27,771 bases of DNA, taken from Methylococcaceae bacterium UBA659. Its GTDB lineage: Bacteria > Pseudomonadota > Gammaproteobacteria > Methylococcales > Methylomonadaceae. A program made the translations under genes and the position numbers. The notes beneath the pieces were generated by a model, which ran no database searches, was not told where the DNA came from, and worked only from the letters and a program-made list of their open reading frames with translations. Location of the stretch: positions 1 through 27,771 of the forward strand of contig DBNZ01000148.1 in the NCBI GenBank assembly GCA_002299495.1. The letters are read 5' to 3'. How positions within the stretch are numbered: position 1 is the first letter of the stretch; each line of letters starts with the position of its first letter. This document shows positions 6,341 through 14,045 of this stretch, piece after piece.

Positions 6341-8194
6341 TTACTCCGGCAAGGCAAACACGGTCAAAGTACCGCCCAATTTAGTGTAAGAACTCAAACT
6401 CCTGTAAGCACCCACCGCGCCAAGGCCTTCGGAGCCAGAGGATTCGGTGCCGTCATCTAGGCCGGCCGCGATACCGATACCCGCCCAACCGCCGATACCC
6501 GACAACACGCCGACATATTGTCGGCCTTTGTATTCCCAAGTGTTGACGTTGCCGATGATGCCGGACGGGGTTTTGAATTTATACAATTCCTTACCCGTCT
6601 TAGCGTCGACCGCCTTCAAGTAACCCTCTAGGGTTCCATAAAACACCACGCCGCCCGCAGTGGCGACAGAGCCAGACCAAACAGAGAATTGTTCTTTGTT
6701 GGACCAGATAATCTTGCCGGTTTTAGCATCCCAAGCGGTGAATTGGCCTAAGTTGTTAGTGCCGTCTTTTTGGCCCGTCATGACATCAGCGCCCGCTGGC
6801 ATCATGGACAAGGTGGCGCCCACATAGGGTTGGCCAGCCGTGTAAGATACTTCAAATGGCTCGTATTCCATGCACAGGTGGTTACCTGAGATATAGAACA
6901 AACCGGTTTGAGGCGAGTAAGAAACAGGTTGTTGGTTTTTGGCGCCCAACGCAGCAGGGCAAGTCCCAACCGTGTTGACATCTTCACCGTTGTGTTCGGT
7001 ACTGAATTCAGGCACCACTTGCGGACGGCCTGTTTTCATGTCAACGTGGGTCGCCCAGTTGACGGATTTGTCGAATTTTTCAGCGACCAACAATTCGCCG
7101 GTTTCGCGGTCTAGGGTGTAACCAAAGCCGTTACGGTCGAAATGCACGATGGTTTTGTGCATTTTGCCCTTTACTTCTTGGTCAACCAGGACGGTTTCGT
7201 TGATGCCGTCGTAGTCCCATTCGTCGTGCGGGGTCATTTGGTAAACCCACTTGACCGCACCGGTATCGGCGTCACGCGCCCACAAAGACATGGACCATTT
7301 GTTGTCACCAGGACGTTGCGCGGGGTTCCAAGTGGATGGGTTGCCTGAACCGTAGTAAACCAAATTCAATTTTGGGTCGTAACTGTACCAGCCCCAAGTG
7401 GTGCCGCCGCCAATTTTCCATTGGTCACCTTCCCAAGTGGCCAAGCTTGACTCGGCTCCAACTGGAGCCACTTTGCCATTTTCCCAAGTGGTGGTTTTGC
7501 CGGGATGAATCAACGTGTCTTTGTCAGGACCCATGCTGTAGCCTTTCCAAGCCAGTTTTCCGGTTTTCATGTCATAGGCGGCCAAGAAACCGCGGACACC
7601 GAATTCACCGCCAGAAATACCCGTGATCACATTATTGTTAACCACCAAAGGCGCGTTGGTATTGGTCATGCCCAATTTTGGGTCGCCGTTTTGTACGCTC
7701 CAAACCCGCTTGCCGGTTTTGGCGTCTAATGCGGTCAAGACGGTGTCGGATTGTTGCAAGAAAATTTTGCCGTCGCCATAAGCCAAACCGCGGTTAACGG
7801 TGTCGCAGCACATCACCGGGATGGTCACGTCCGCATCTTGTCTAGGCGTGAACTCCCAAATGACGGCCTTGGTGCTTTGGTCGATGGCATAAACTGTGTT
7901 GGGGAAAGGAGTATGGATGTAAAGCACATCATCAACCACCAATGGACCGCCTTCATGGCCGCGCAATACGCCTGTAGAGAAAGTCCAGGCAGGTTGCAGG
8001 TTTTTTACGTTACCTGCGTTGATTTGTGTTAATTCGCTGTAACGGGTACCGGCGTAGTCACCACCCCAAGTGGCCCAGTTTGCTGGGTTTTGCGTTAATT
8101 TTTCAACACCCGTGTTAGCTGTGGTCATTGCAGGCGTTGCTAAAATAGCAGCCACACTGGACGCAAGCAGCCAACTTTTCAAAGGCTTCTTCAT
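6341..8194 (-). CDS. xoxF: Lanthanide-dependent PQQ methanol dehydrogenase XoxF
   Basis: Periplasmic quinoprotein oxidising methanol and passing electrons to a cytochrome c. 617 residues with a Sec signal peptide (about 1-26, MKKPLKSWLLASSVAAILAT). Vicinal cysteines C129-C130 form the disulfide ring against PQQ. E197 and N285 are the conserved metal ligands, D327 is the catalytic base, and D329 (DEWDYDG) is the extra aspartate that defines lanthanide-using XoxF; calcium-type MxaF has Ala there. Tryptophan-docking blade repeats (DAKTGK...W) recur through the propeller. An AGGAGA site precedes the ATG. Neither xoxG (cytochrome) nor xoxJ flanks it. It resembles clade XoxF5, but the clade call needs a tree. 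The upstream region carries inverted repeats that may be regulatory. Confidence 0.95.
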   Translation of the reverse strand: MKKPLKSWLLASSVAAILATPAMTTANTGVEKLTQNPANWATWGGDYAGTRYSELTQINAGNVKNLQPAWTFSTGVLRGHEGGPLVVDDVLYIHTPFPNTVYAIDQSTKAVIWEFTPRQDADVTIPVMCCDTVNRGLAYGDGKIFLQQSDTVLTALDAKTGKRVWSVQNGDPKLGMTNTNAPLVVNNNVITGISGGEFGVRGFLAAYDMKTGKLAWKGYSMGPDKDTLIHPGKTTTWENGKVAPVGAESSLATWEGDQWKIGGGTTWGWYSYDPKLNLVYYGSGNPSTWNPAQRPGDNKWSMSLWARDADTGAVKWVYQMTPHDEWDYDGINETVLVDQEVKGKMHKTIVHFDRNGFGYTLDRETGELLVAEKFDKSVNWATHVDMKTGRPQVVPEFSTEHNGEDVNTVGTCPAALGAKNQQPVSYSPQTGLFYISGNHLCMEYEPFEVSYTAGQPYVGATLSMMPAGADVMTGQKDGTNNLGQFTAWDAKTGKIIWSNKEQFSVWSGSVATAGGVVFYGTLEGYLKAVDAKTGKELYKFKTPSGIIGNVNTWEYKGRQYVGVLSGIGGWAGIGIAAGLDDGTESSGSEGLGAVGAYRSLSSYTKLGGTLTVFALPE

Positions 8195-8250
8195 AATTTG
8201 TTTCTCCTGGACATTCTGTTTGCCGACAAAATATTGATTGTGTTTTTTTG

Positions 8251-8262
8251 ACTAATATTAGT
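8251..8262. promoter_or_regulatory. 12-base palindrome upstream of xoxF
   Basis: ACTAATATTAGT is a perfect palindrome 57 bases before the xoxF start codon, in AT-rich DNA where a promoter is expected. It could be an operator or overlap the -10 region (TATTAG). Function is inferred only from position. Confidence 0.4.
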
Positions 8263-8289
8263 TTTTGGCAGAATTATTTTTCATCCTTT

Positions 8290-8320
8290 GGTGCTTTAGG
8301 AAAATTTCCTACCAAGCACC
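8290..8320. promoter_or_regulatory. 31-base interrupted inverted repeat upstream of xoxF
   Basis: GGTGCTT (8290-8296) pairs with AAGCACC (8314-8320), and inside it TAGGAAA (8297-8303) pairs with TTTCCTA (8305-8311) around a single A, leaving a two-base bulge. It lies about 96-126 bases upstream of the xoxF start and about 70 bases past the lpxH stop. No T tract follows on the minus strand, so a terminator for lpxH is less likely than a protein-binding site or leader structure. Confidence 0.45.
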
Positions 8321-8387
8321 TAGATTTAATGATTTCCCCTAAAAAGTCAAATTTTAATATGGGCGCTTTGGCTGGCCATTTGCACAT

Positions 8388-9113
8388 TCAAACGCTTTCA
8401 GTTTTAAAGGCGTTGTTTTGCCAACACAAGTATTCACCGCCAGCATTACTCCATTGCGATAGCACCATACGCTGTGCTGGCTGGCCATCGCTTTCGAAAT
8501 GATGGCACCCCGGCCTGTGGGTATGGCCATGTATCAGGTATTGGCAAGCGTATTCCTGCATGATGTGGATGACGGCCTCTTGATTCACATCCATGATCGC
8601 CATGGTCTTGCCGCGTTTATGAAAATGGCTACGCAACCTAAACAAACGGGCGGCGATTAGCCTTAGCCATAAGGGCTTGGACAAGACATTTTGCCGCCAT
8701 TCCGGCGAACGGGAACGGACGCGGAAGGCCTGGTAAGGCAAATCGTCGGTGCACAGCAGGTCGCCATGCGTCAATAAAGTCCGGATGTCGCCAAGCTCGA
8801 TAACAGCGTAATCACCCAATAACGATACGCCGGTATCTGCGGTAAAGCGTTCGCCCACCAGGAAATCCCGGTTCCCTGGTTGGAAAAAAACCGCGACGCC
8901 ATGATCGGTGAGCGTTTTTAATGCTTGACGTATGGCATTGTTAGGGGGGGTCGGGTCGTCATCGCCAACCCAAGCATCAAATAAGTCACCTAGGATATAA
9001 ACGGCTGCCGCATGTTTCGCCCTTTGGGCTAGGAAATTTAAAAACCGGCGGGTAATCTGCGGCTTATCAAAGCTGATATGCAGGTCGGAAACAAACAGAA
9101 TGGCTTTGCTCAT
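8388..9113 (-). CDS. lpxH: UDP-2,3-diacylglucosamine diphosphatase LpxH
   Basis: Cleaves UDP-2,3-diacylglucosamine to lipid X and UMP in lipid A synthesis, at the cytoplasmic face of the inner membrane. 241 residues, the usual size. All calcineurin-like metallophosphatase motifs are present: D10 and H12 in SDLHIS, D43 in GDLFDAWVGDD, N81 in GNRDF, H116 in THGDLLCTDD, and H195/H197 in HGHTHRP. The ATG at 9111-9113 (MSKAILF) is chosen; the 15 extra residues upstream (Pro rich) are unlike the family. No Shine-Dalgarno sequence is visible, and a GC-rich hairpin lies just upstream. It follows the cyclophilin gene on the same strand after 229 bases. Confidence 0.95.
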   Translation of the reverse strand: MSKAILFVSDLHISFDKPQITRRFLNFLAQRAKHAAAVYILGDLFDAWVGDDDPTPPNNAIRQALKTLTDHGVAVFFQPGNRDFLVGERFTADTGVSLLGDYAVIELGDIRTLLTHGDLLCTDDLPYQAFRVRSRSPEWRQNVLSKPLWLRLIAARLFRLRSHFHKRGKTMAIMDVNQEAVIHIMQEYACQYLIHGHTHRPGCHHFESDGQPAQRMVLSQWSNAGGEYLCWQNNAFKTESV

Positions 9114-9145
9114 GGTAAAAGCGGGGGTTGGGTTTAACAAACCAG

Positions 9146-9166
9146 CGGGCCGGGGCAACCGGCCCG
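9146..9166. repeat. GC-rich hairpin in the lpxH leader
   Basis: CGGGCCGG pairs with CCGGCCCG around a 5-base loop, 33 bases upstream of the lpxH start. A second small hairpin (CGCC/GGCG, 9171-9184) is adjacent. There is no T tract in either direction, so it is not a clear terminator. Confidence 0.5.
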
Positions 9167-9342
9167 TAACCGCCTGTTAAGGCGACAGCCTAGCAGAACT
9201 TGCCTAGGGATTTCCAAGAAACCAGTGGCGGTATCGACCACGGACCGTCCCTAGTTTATAGATCACTGAAATCCCTGCTGAAATGACGGGGCCTCTGTTA
9301 ACTTCACGGGCTTGGCTAATGGCCCACGCCAGCTTTAAGCGG

Positions 9343-9924
9343 TTACTGGACGACTTCCGCTTTTTTAATGATGATGTCCGTTTGCGGCACATCCTGATGC
9401 CCACCCCGGTTGCCGGTGGGTTGTTTGGCCATGGCATCGACCACGTCCATGCCTACGACGACTTCCCCGAACACCGCATAACCCCAGCCGCTAGGCGTAG
9501 GGCTGGTATGATTCAAAAACGTGTTGTCTTTGTAGTTGATAAAAAACTGGGCTGTGGCTGAATCAGGCGCGTTAGTGCGTGCCATGGCGATGCTGCCGCG
9601 TTTGTTGAGCAAGCCGTTATCGGCCTCGTTTTTTATCGGCGCATGGTTTGGTTTTTGGGAAAAAGAGGTGTCAAACCCGCCGCCTTGTGCCATGAAGCCT
9701 GGGATTACCCGATGGAAAATCGTGCCGTTGTAAAAGCCTTCGTTCACATAAGCCAGAAAATTGGCTGCTGACAAAGGGGCTTTTTCAGCGTTCAATTGGA
9801 GGGTAATGTCACCTAAAGACGTGGTTAGTTTAACTAAAGTGGTGTTTTCCGACATGTGATTATCCTTTGCAAAGGGTAGTGATGGGATAAGAAACAGCAG
9901 CGACGCTAATAAGGCCTGGTGCAT
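9343..9924 (-). CDS. Cyclophilin-type peptidyl-prolyl cis-trans isomerase, exported form
   Basis: Catalyses proline isomerisation during protein folding. The start at 9922-9924 (MHQALLASLLFLIPSLPFA) follows AAAAGGA at good spacing and gives a signal peptide of about 19 residues, hence a periplasmic product of 193 residues in total. The cyclophilin core is clear: FHRVIPGFMAQGG (catalytic Arg and Gln), IAMART, SATAQFFIN and GYAVFGEVVVGMDVVD. The family's usual cytoplasmic length is about 164 residues, and an internal ATG (9853-9855) with its own strong ribosome site would give just such a protein of 170 residues (MSENTTLV). Both products may be made. The next gene downstream on the strand is lpxH. 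The gene could be called ppiA or ppiB depending on which form counts. Confidence 0.9.
   Translation of the reverse strand: MHQALLASLLFLIPSLPFAKDNHMSENTTLVKLTTSLGDITLQLNAEKAPLSAANFLAYVNEGFYNGTIFHRVIPGFMAQGGGFDTSFSQKPNHAPIKNEADNGLLNKRGSIAMARTNAPDSATAQFFINYKDNTFLNHTSPTPSGWGYAVFGEVVVGMDVVDAMAKQPTGNRGGHQDVPQTDIIIKKAEVVQ
9853..9868 (-). promoter_or_regulatory. Internal ribosome-binding site and second start in the cyclophilin gene
   Basis: On the minus strand AAAGGA (9863-9868) is followed by a 7-base spacer and an in-frame ATG (9853-9855). It sits exactly at the boundary between the signal peptide and the cyclophilin domain. Confidence 0.6.
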
Positions 9925-10046
9925 GGTTTTTCCTTTTGGTTGAAACAAAACTCGAGATTTTAGGTGTTTTTAGCTTGAATGAGAAGTATGCGCTTGGTAA
10001 ATTGTAGGCTTTTGTGCTTTTCGCCCGCCCTTCATCTTAACCAAAC

Positions 10047-11447
10047 ATGTTGAAAATCTATAACACCCTGACCCGAAAAAAAGAGTTGTTTGAACCGCGT
10101 GTCGCCGGAAAAGTGGGCATGTATGTCTGTGGTATGACCGTTTACGACTACTGCCATATCGGCCATGCCCGGGTGATGGTGGTGTTCGACACGGTGGCTA
10201 GGTATTTACGGTGCTTAGGTTACGACTTGACCTATGTCCGCAACATCACCGACATAGACGACAAAATTATCCAACGCGCCCATGACAACGGCGAAGACTT
10301 CACTGCGTTGACGGAACGCTTCATTGCCGCCATGCACGAGGATGAACGATGGCTATCGGTATTGCCGCCGGATTTAGAACCTAGGGCGACGCAGTCGATA
10401 GCCTCCATCATCGTCATGATCGCTAAGTTGATTGGCAACGGCTTCGCTTATATCGGCGGCAATGGCGATGTTTTTTATGCGGTCAACCGGTTTAAAGACT
10501 ATGGCCGCTTGTCCGGCAAAAACCTAGACGACCTGCAGGCCGGCGAGCGGGTCGAAGTCGACACCGCTAAACGCAACCCGCTGGATTTTGTGCTATGGAA
10601 AATGGCCAAGCCTAACGAACCGGCTTGGGAGTCGCCCTGGGGTCTTGGCCGCCCGGGTTGGCATATCGAGTGCTCGGCGATGTCCACTGGCTGCCTAGGC
10701 GACCATTTCGACATCCACGGCGGCGGCATGGACTTGCAATTCCCGCATCATGAAAACGAAATCGCCCAGTCCGAGGGCGCGACTGGTGAAAAATATGTCA
10801 ACGTCTGGATGCATAACGGTTTTGTTCGGGTTAATGAGGAGAAAATGTCCAAATCCCTGGGCAATTTTTTTACCGTGCGGGAAGTTCTGAAACAATACCC
10901 GCCCGAGGTCATCCGGTTTTTTATCCTGTCCAGCCACTACCGCAGCCCGCTCAACTATGCCAACGCACAACTGGATGAGGCGGGCGCGGCTCTGACCAGG
11001 TTTTATATGGCCTTACGCGGCATATCTGCTGATGCAATGCCTATCGAAAAAGCCTACCAAGAGCGTTTCGAGTCGGCCATGGATGATGATTTTAATACCC
11101 CTGTAGCCCTATCGGTGCTGTTTGACCTGGCACGGGAATTGAACAAAACCAAAGACACCGACCCGCGACAGGCGCAAACATTGGCGGCGACACTTAAGCA
11201 ATTGGCTGGCTTATTGGGTTTGTTGCAGGATGCACCCGAGGATTACTTGAAAGAAGGGGCATTGCCACTGACAAACGACGAAGAGTCTATTTCTGACGCA
11301 CAGATAGAGCAACAAATCCAGGCTCGTATCGATGCAAAAAAAGCAAAAGATTGGGGATTGGCCGATAATATCCGCAATGATTTAAAATCCCAAGGTATTA
11401 TCTTGGAAGATTCACCCGATGGCACCACTCGTTGGCGGCGTCACTAA
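10047..11447 (+). CDS. cysS: Cysteinyl-tRNA synthetase
   Basis: Class I synthetase that charges tRNA(Cys) with cysteine. 466 residues. The HIGH motif is HIGH at 37-40 (YCHIGHARV), KMSKS is at 266-270, and the zinc ligands C28, C209, H234 and E238 fall at the same numbers as in E. coli CysS. The C-terminal anticodon-binding part ends with the family's LADNIRNDLKSQGIILEDSP stretch. The ATG at 10047 has no clear Shine-Dalgarno sequence. It is divergent from the cyclophilin gene, so the 122-base gap must contain both promoters. It is the first of four plus-strand genes; fchA follows after 36 bases. Confidence 0.97.
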   Translation: MLKIYNTLTRKKELFEPRVAGKVGMYVCGMTVYDYCHIGHARVMVVFDTVARYLRCLGYDLTYVRNITDIDDKIIQRAHDNGEDFTALTERFIAAMHEDERWLSVLPPDLEPRATQSIASIIVMIAKLIGNGFAYIGGNGDVFYAVNRFKDYGRLSGKNLDDLQAGERVEVDTAKRNPLDFVLWKMAKPNEPAWESPWGLGRPGWHIECSAMSTGCLGDHFDIHGGGMDLQFPHHENEIAQSEGATGEKYVNVWMHNGFVRVNEEKMSKSLGNFFTVREVLKQYPPEVIRFFILSSHYRSPLNYANAQLDEAGAALTRFYMALRGISADAMPIEKAYQERFESAMDDDFNTPVALSVLFDLARELNKTKDTDPRQAQTLAATLKQLAGLLGLLQDAPEDYLKEGALPLTNDEESISDAQIEQQIQARIDAKKAKDWGLADNIRNDLKSQGIILEDSPDGTTRWRRH

Positions 11448-11483
11448 AATCAACATCAAGAAACCGAAACCCTCAGCACCAAC

Positions 11484-12113
11484 ATGATCCCCGTTAAAGA
11501 AAAATCACTGCAAACCTTTCTTGATGATTTAGCCAGCAAATCCGCAACCCCGGGCGGCGGCAGCGTGGCGGCCTTATTGGGCGCACAGGCGGCGGCTCTA
11601 GTGGCCATGGTCTGCCGGTTGACCATTGGCAAACCGGCTTATGCCGAGGTGGAAGATGAGATGGTGGCGTTATTGGCGAAAACCGAAGACTTAAGGGCGC
11701 AATTGACGGCTTTAATCCAAGCCGATATCGACGTATTCAACCGGTTGGTGGCCTGTTATGGCATGCCAAAACAAAGCGATGCCGAAAAATCGGCCCGCAG
11801 TGCAGCCATTCAAGTTGTTTTAAAAGAGGCCACCCAAGTACCCATTGATTGTGCTAAAGCCTGTAAAGAAGCGATACTGCTAAGTCAAATCGCCGCTGAA
11901 AAAGGCAGCGTGGGCGTCATCAGCGATGCCGGGGCTGCGGCCATGGCGGCTTATGGAGGCTTAAAGACGGCGGCCTTAAATGTTCACATCAATACCGGCG
12001 GTTTAAAAGACCGGACGTTTGCGGAAGCAAAAACCCATGAGTTAGAAAGCCTTATCGCGGATGCCGGATCAATGGCGGATCAAGTTTACCGGTTGGTCCA
12101 GTCCAAACTTTAG
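11484..12113 (+). CDS. fchA: Methenyl-tetrahydrofolate cyclohydrolase / formimino-THF cyclodeaminase family protein
   Basis: 209 residues, the size of FchA, which interconverts methenyl- and formyl-tetrahydrofolate in methylotroph C1 metabolism. It has the family signature near the N-terminus (ATPGGGSVAALLGAQAAALV) followed by MVCRLTIGKPAYA, an internal helical bundle, and VGVISDAGAAAMAAYGGLK. It is all alpha and cytoplasmic. The same fold is used by the cyclodeaminase domain of FTCD; a free-standing protein with no formiminotransferase neighbour, in a window carrying xoxF, argues for the FchA role. Located 36 bases after cysS and 34 before the asparagine-synthetase-like gene, likely one transcript. 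No mtdA or fhs is adjacent, so substrate flow is inferred from family alone. Confidence 0.85.
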   Translation: MIPVKEKSLQTFLDDLASKSATPGGGSVAALLGAQAAALVAMVCRLTIGKPAYAEVEDEMVALLAKTEDLRAQLTALIQADIDVFNRLVACYGMPKQSDAEKSARSAAIQVVLKEATQVPIDCAKACKEAILLSQIAAEKGSVGVISDAGAAAMAAYGGLKTAALNVHINTGGLKDRTFAEAKTHELESLIADAGSMADQVYRLVQSKL

Positions 12114-12147
12114 GCCACCTTTCAGTCACTTAACTATCGGGAAATAT

Positions 12148-13965
12148 ATGGGGTCGATTTACGGTTGGTTATCCAAACACTCAAATCCTGAATTTTCGGG
12201 CTCCGTGGCACACCAACGGGAGGCGGCACCGTGCGGGGCCGTTAAACCCGTCGCGGTCGAGCACCGGCTGGGTAACGCAGAAATCGGTGGCCATAGCCTG
12301 AACGCGGCGCCTTATTTATTCCATTCTGGCCCCTTGGTTGCCATTATTGCCGGCCGGCCCGTTTGGCACGATAGCGCCTTAGCGCACCTATCGAAAGAAC
12401 ATGGCCCAGCCTATGCGTTGGCACAAGGTTTTCGCCGCGATGGCCGGGAGGTTTTGGCCAAACTCGGCGGGGAATTTTCCTGTTGCCTGATAGAGCCTGA
12501 GCGCCGTTATGCCTTGTTGGCCATCGATAAGGTTGGCTTAGGCGCTTTGGCGTTTGGCGTACAAGGTGACGTGCTGGTTTTCGGCTCGCAACTCGACCAG
12601 ATCGTCGCCCATCCGGCCATCAACCCCGCCATCAGCCCACAGGGCATTTTTAATTACCTGTATTTTCATGCCATTCCCAGTCCCGAGAGCATCTATCAGG
12701 GCGTTCATAAGCTGCAACCTGCGGAATTTGTCGAGTTTGGGGAAAGCCATCTGAAACGGGGGTTTTACTGGCAACAACACTATTCAGACAGCCGTTTGCC
12801 GAAAAAAGCCTTGCTAGGGCAATTAAATGAGCAGCTACAACAAGCGACCGGACAATGCCCGCACGACCCCAAAGTTGGGGCGTTTTTAAGCGGTGGCTTG
12901 GACAGCAGCACCGTAGTGGGCATGTACAGCAAAATAGCCCATCGCCCCATTGATGCGTTCACGATCGGCTTTTCCGCCGACGGCTACGATGAAATGGCTT
13001 ATGCGCGGATTACCGCCCGACATTTTCAAGCGAAATTGCACGAATACTATGTCACCCCCAAAGACGTTTTGGACGCCATCCCCTTGATCGCCCGCGGCTA
13101 CGACGAACCGTTCGGCAACGCCTCCGCCATCCCGGCTTACTATTGCGCCAAATTTGCCCGTGAACAAGGCATGAGAGGCTTATTAGCGGGGGATGGCGGC
13201 GATGAAATATTCGCCGGCAACGCCCGCTATGCCAAACAAAAACTGTTTGATTATTACCGCCACTTGCCGGGTTTGGCGAAAACGGCTTTGGCAACCTTAG
13301 CGGTCGATTTGCCCATATTGCGTAAGCTGAAAAGCTATGTCCAGCAAGCGGCGATACCGATGCCGCAACGGCTTGAGACTTACAATTATCTGTACCGGAC
13401 GCCCCTTTCCGAGATTTTCAACGGCGATTTCTTGGCCCAAATCAACCCCGAATTGCCTATCCAAAACCTGCAACAAACCTATCAACGCGGCCCGACAGAC
13501 GATTTAGTCAAAAACATGCTGTTTTTGGATCATAAATTCACATTGGCGGATAATGACCTGAGAAAAGTCAACCGCATGTGCGAATTGGCGGGCATCGAAG
13601 TTTACTACCCGATGTTGCAGGAGGATCTCTTGAATTTTGCGGCTTCCATCCCCTCGGACTGGCTAATGAAGGGGGTTCAATTGCGCTCTTTTTATAAGGA
13701 AGGAATGCGGGGATTTCTGGCCAACGAAACCCTGGCGAAAAGCAAAATGGGCTTCGGCCTGCCGTTTGGCGTTTGGATGCGTACCGATAAGGATTTGCAA
13801 GCATTCTCCTTGGCCAATTTGGAAGCCTTTTCCCGCCGTGGCTGGCTCAATCCAGATTGGTGTTCACAATTAATCCTGCAACACAAAAAAGGCCACGCCG
13901 CTTATTATGGGGTGATGATTTGGATTTTGGTGATGCTGGAGCAATGGCTGTCGTCCCATTCATAA
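12148..13965 (+). CDS. Asparagine-synthetase-like ATP-dependent amide ligase with degenerate glutaminase domain
   Basis: 605 residues. The C-terminal half is a standard AsnB synthetase domain: the PP-loop SGGLDSS (248-254) binds ATP and pyrophosphate, and GDGGDEIFAGNARY begins at 348; KMGFGLPFG is near the end. The N-terminal half keeps the Ntn-hydrolase outline (LGGEFSCCLIEPERRYALLA) but has lost the glutaminase chemistry: Met-Gly replaces Met-Cys, so the nucleophile is absent, and the NGEIYN glutamine-binding motif is missing. Beta-lactam synthetase and lasso-peptide cyclases show the same loss and use another amine. An earlier in-frame ATG at 12061 lies inside fchA and adds 29 unlike residues. 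It precedes a PrsR-type regulator, and AsnB-like amidotransferases are known parts of exosortase/exopolysaccharide loci. The substrate is unknown. Confidence 0.85.
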   Translation: MGSIYGWLSKHSNPEFSGSVAHQREAAPCGAVKPVAVEHRLGNAEIGGHSLNAAPYLFHSGPLVAIIAGRPVWHDSALAHLSKEHGPAYALAQGFRRDGREVLAKLGGEFSCCLIEPERRYALLAIDKVGLGALAFGVQGDVLVFGSQLDQIVAHPAINPAISPQGIFNYLYFHAIPSPESIYQGVHKLQPAEFVEFGESHLKRGFYWQQHYSDSRLPKKALLGQLNEQLQQATGQCPHDPKVGAFLSGGLDSSTVVGMYSKIAHRPIDAFTIGFSADGYDEMAYARITARHFQAKLHEYYVTPKDVLDAIPLIARGYDEPFGNASAIPAYYCAKFAREQGMRGLLAGDGGDEIFAGNARYAKQKLFDYYRHLPGLAKTALATLAVDLPILRKLKSYVQQAAIPMPQRLETYNYLYRTPLSEIFNGDFLAQINPELPIQNLQQTYQRGPTDDLVKNMLFLDHKFTLADNDLRKVNRMCELAGIEVYYPMLQEDLLNFAASIPSDWLMKGVQLRSFYKEGMRGFLANETLAKSKMGFGLPFGVWMRTDKDLQAFSLANLEAFSRRGWLNPDWCSQLILQHKKGHAAYYGVMIWILVMLEQWLSSHS

Positions 13966-14045
13966 CCCGAAGCCGTTTCGGCAAGGTCGCTATCGCCCGT
14001 TTATGTCACCGCGCGTACGGCCCCGTGCAGACCGTTAAGTAAGCC

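Noticed and set aside
9867..9948. Longer cyclophilin start at 9948
   Set aside because: It adds eight residues before the signal peptide and has no ribosome site, unlike the ATG at 9922-9924.
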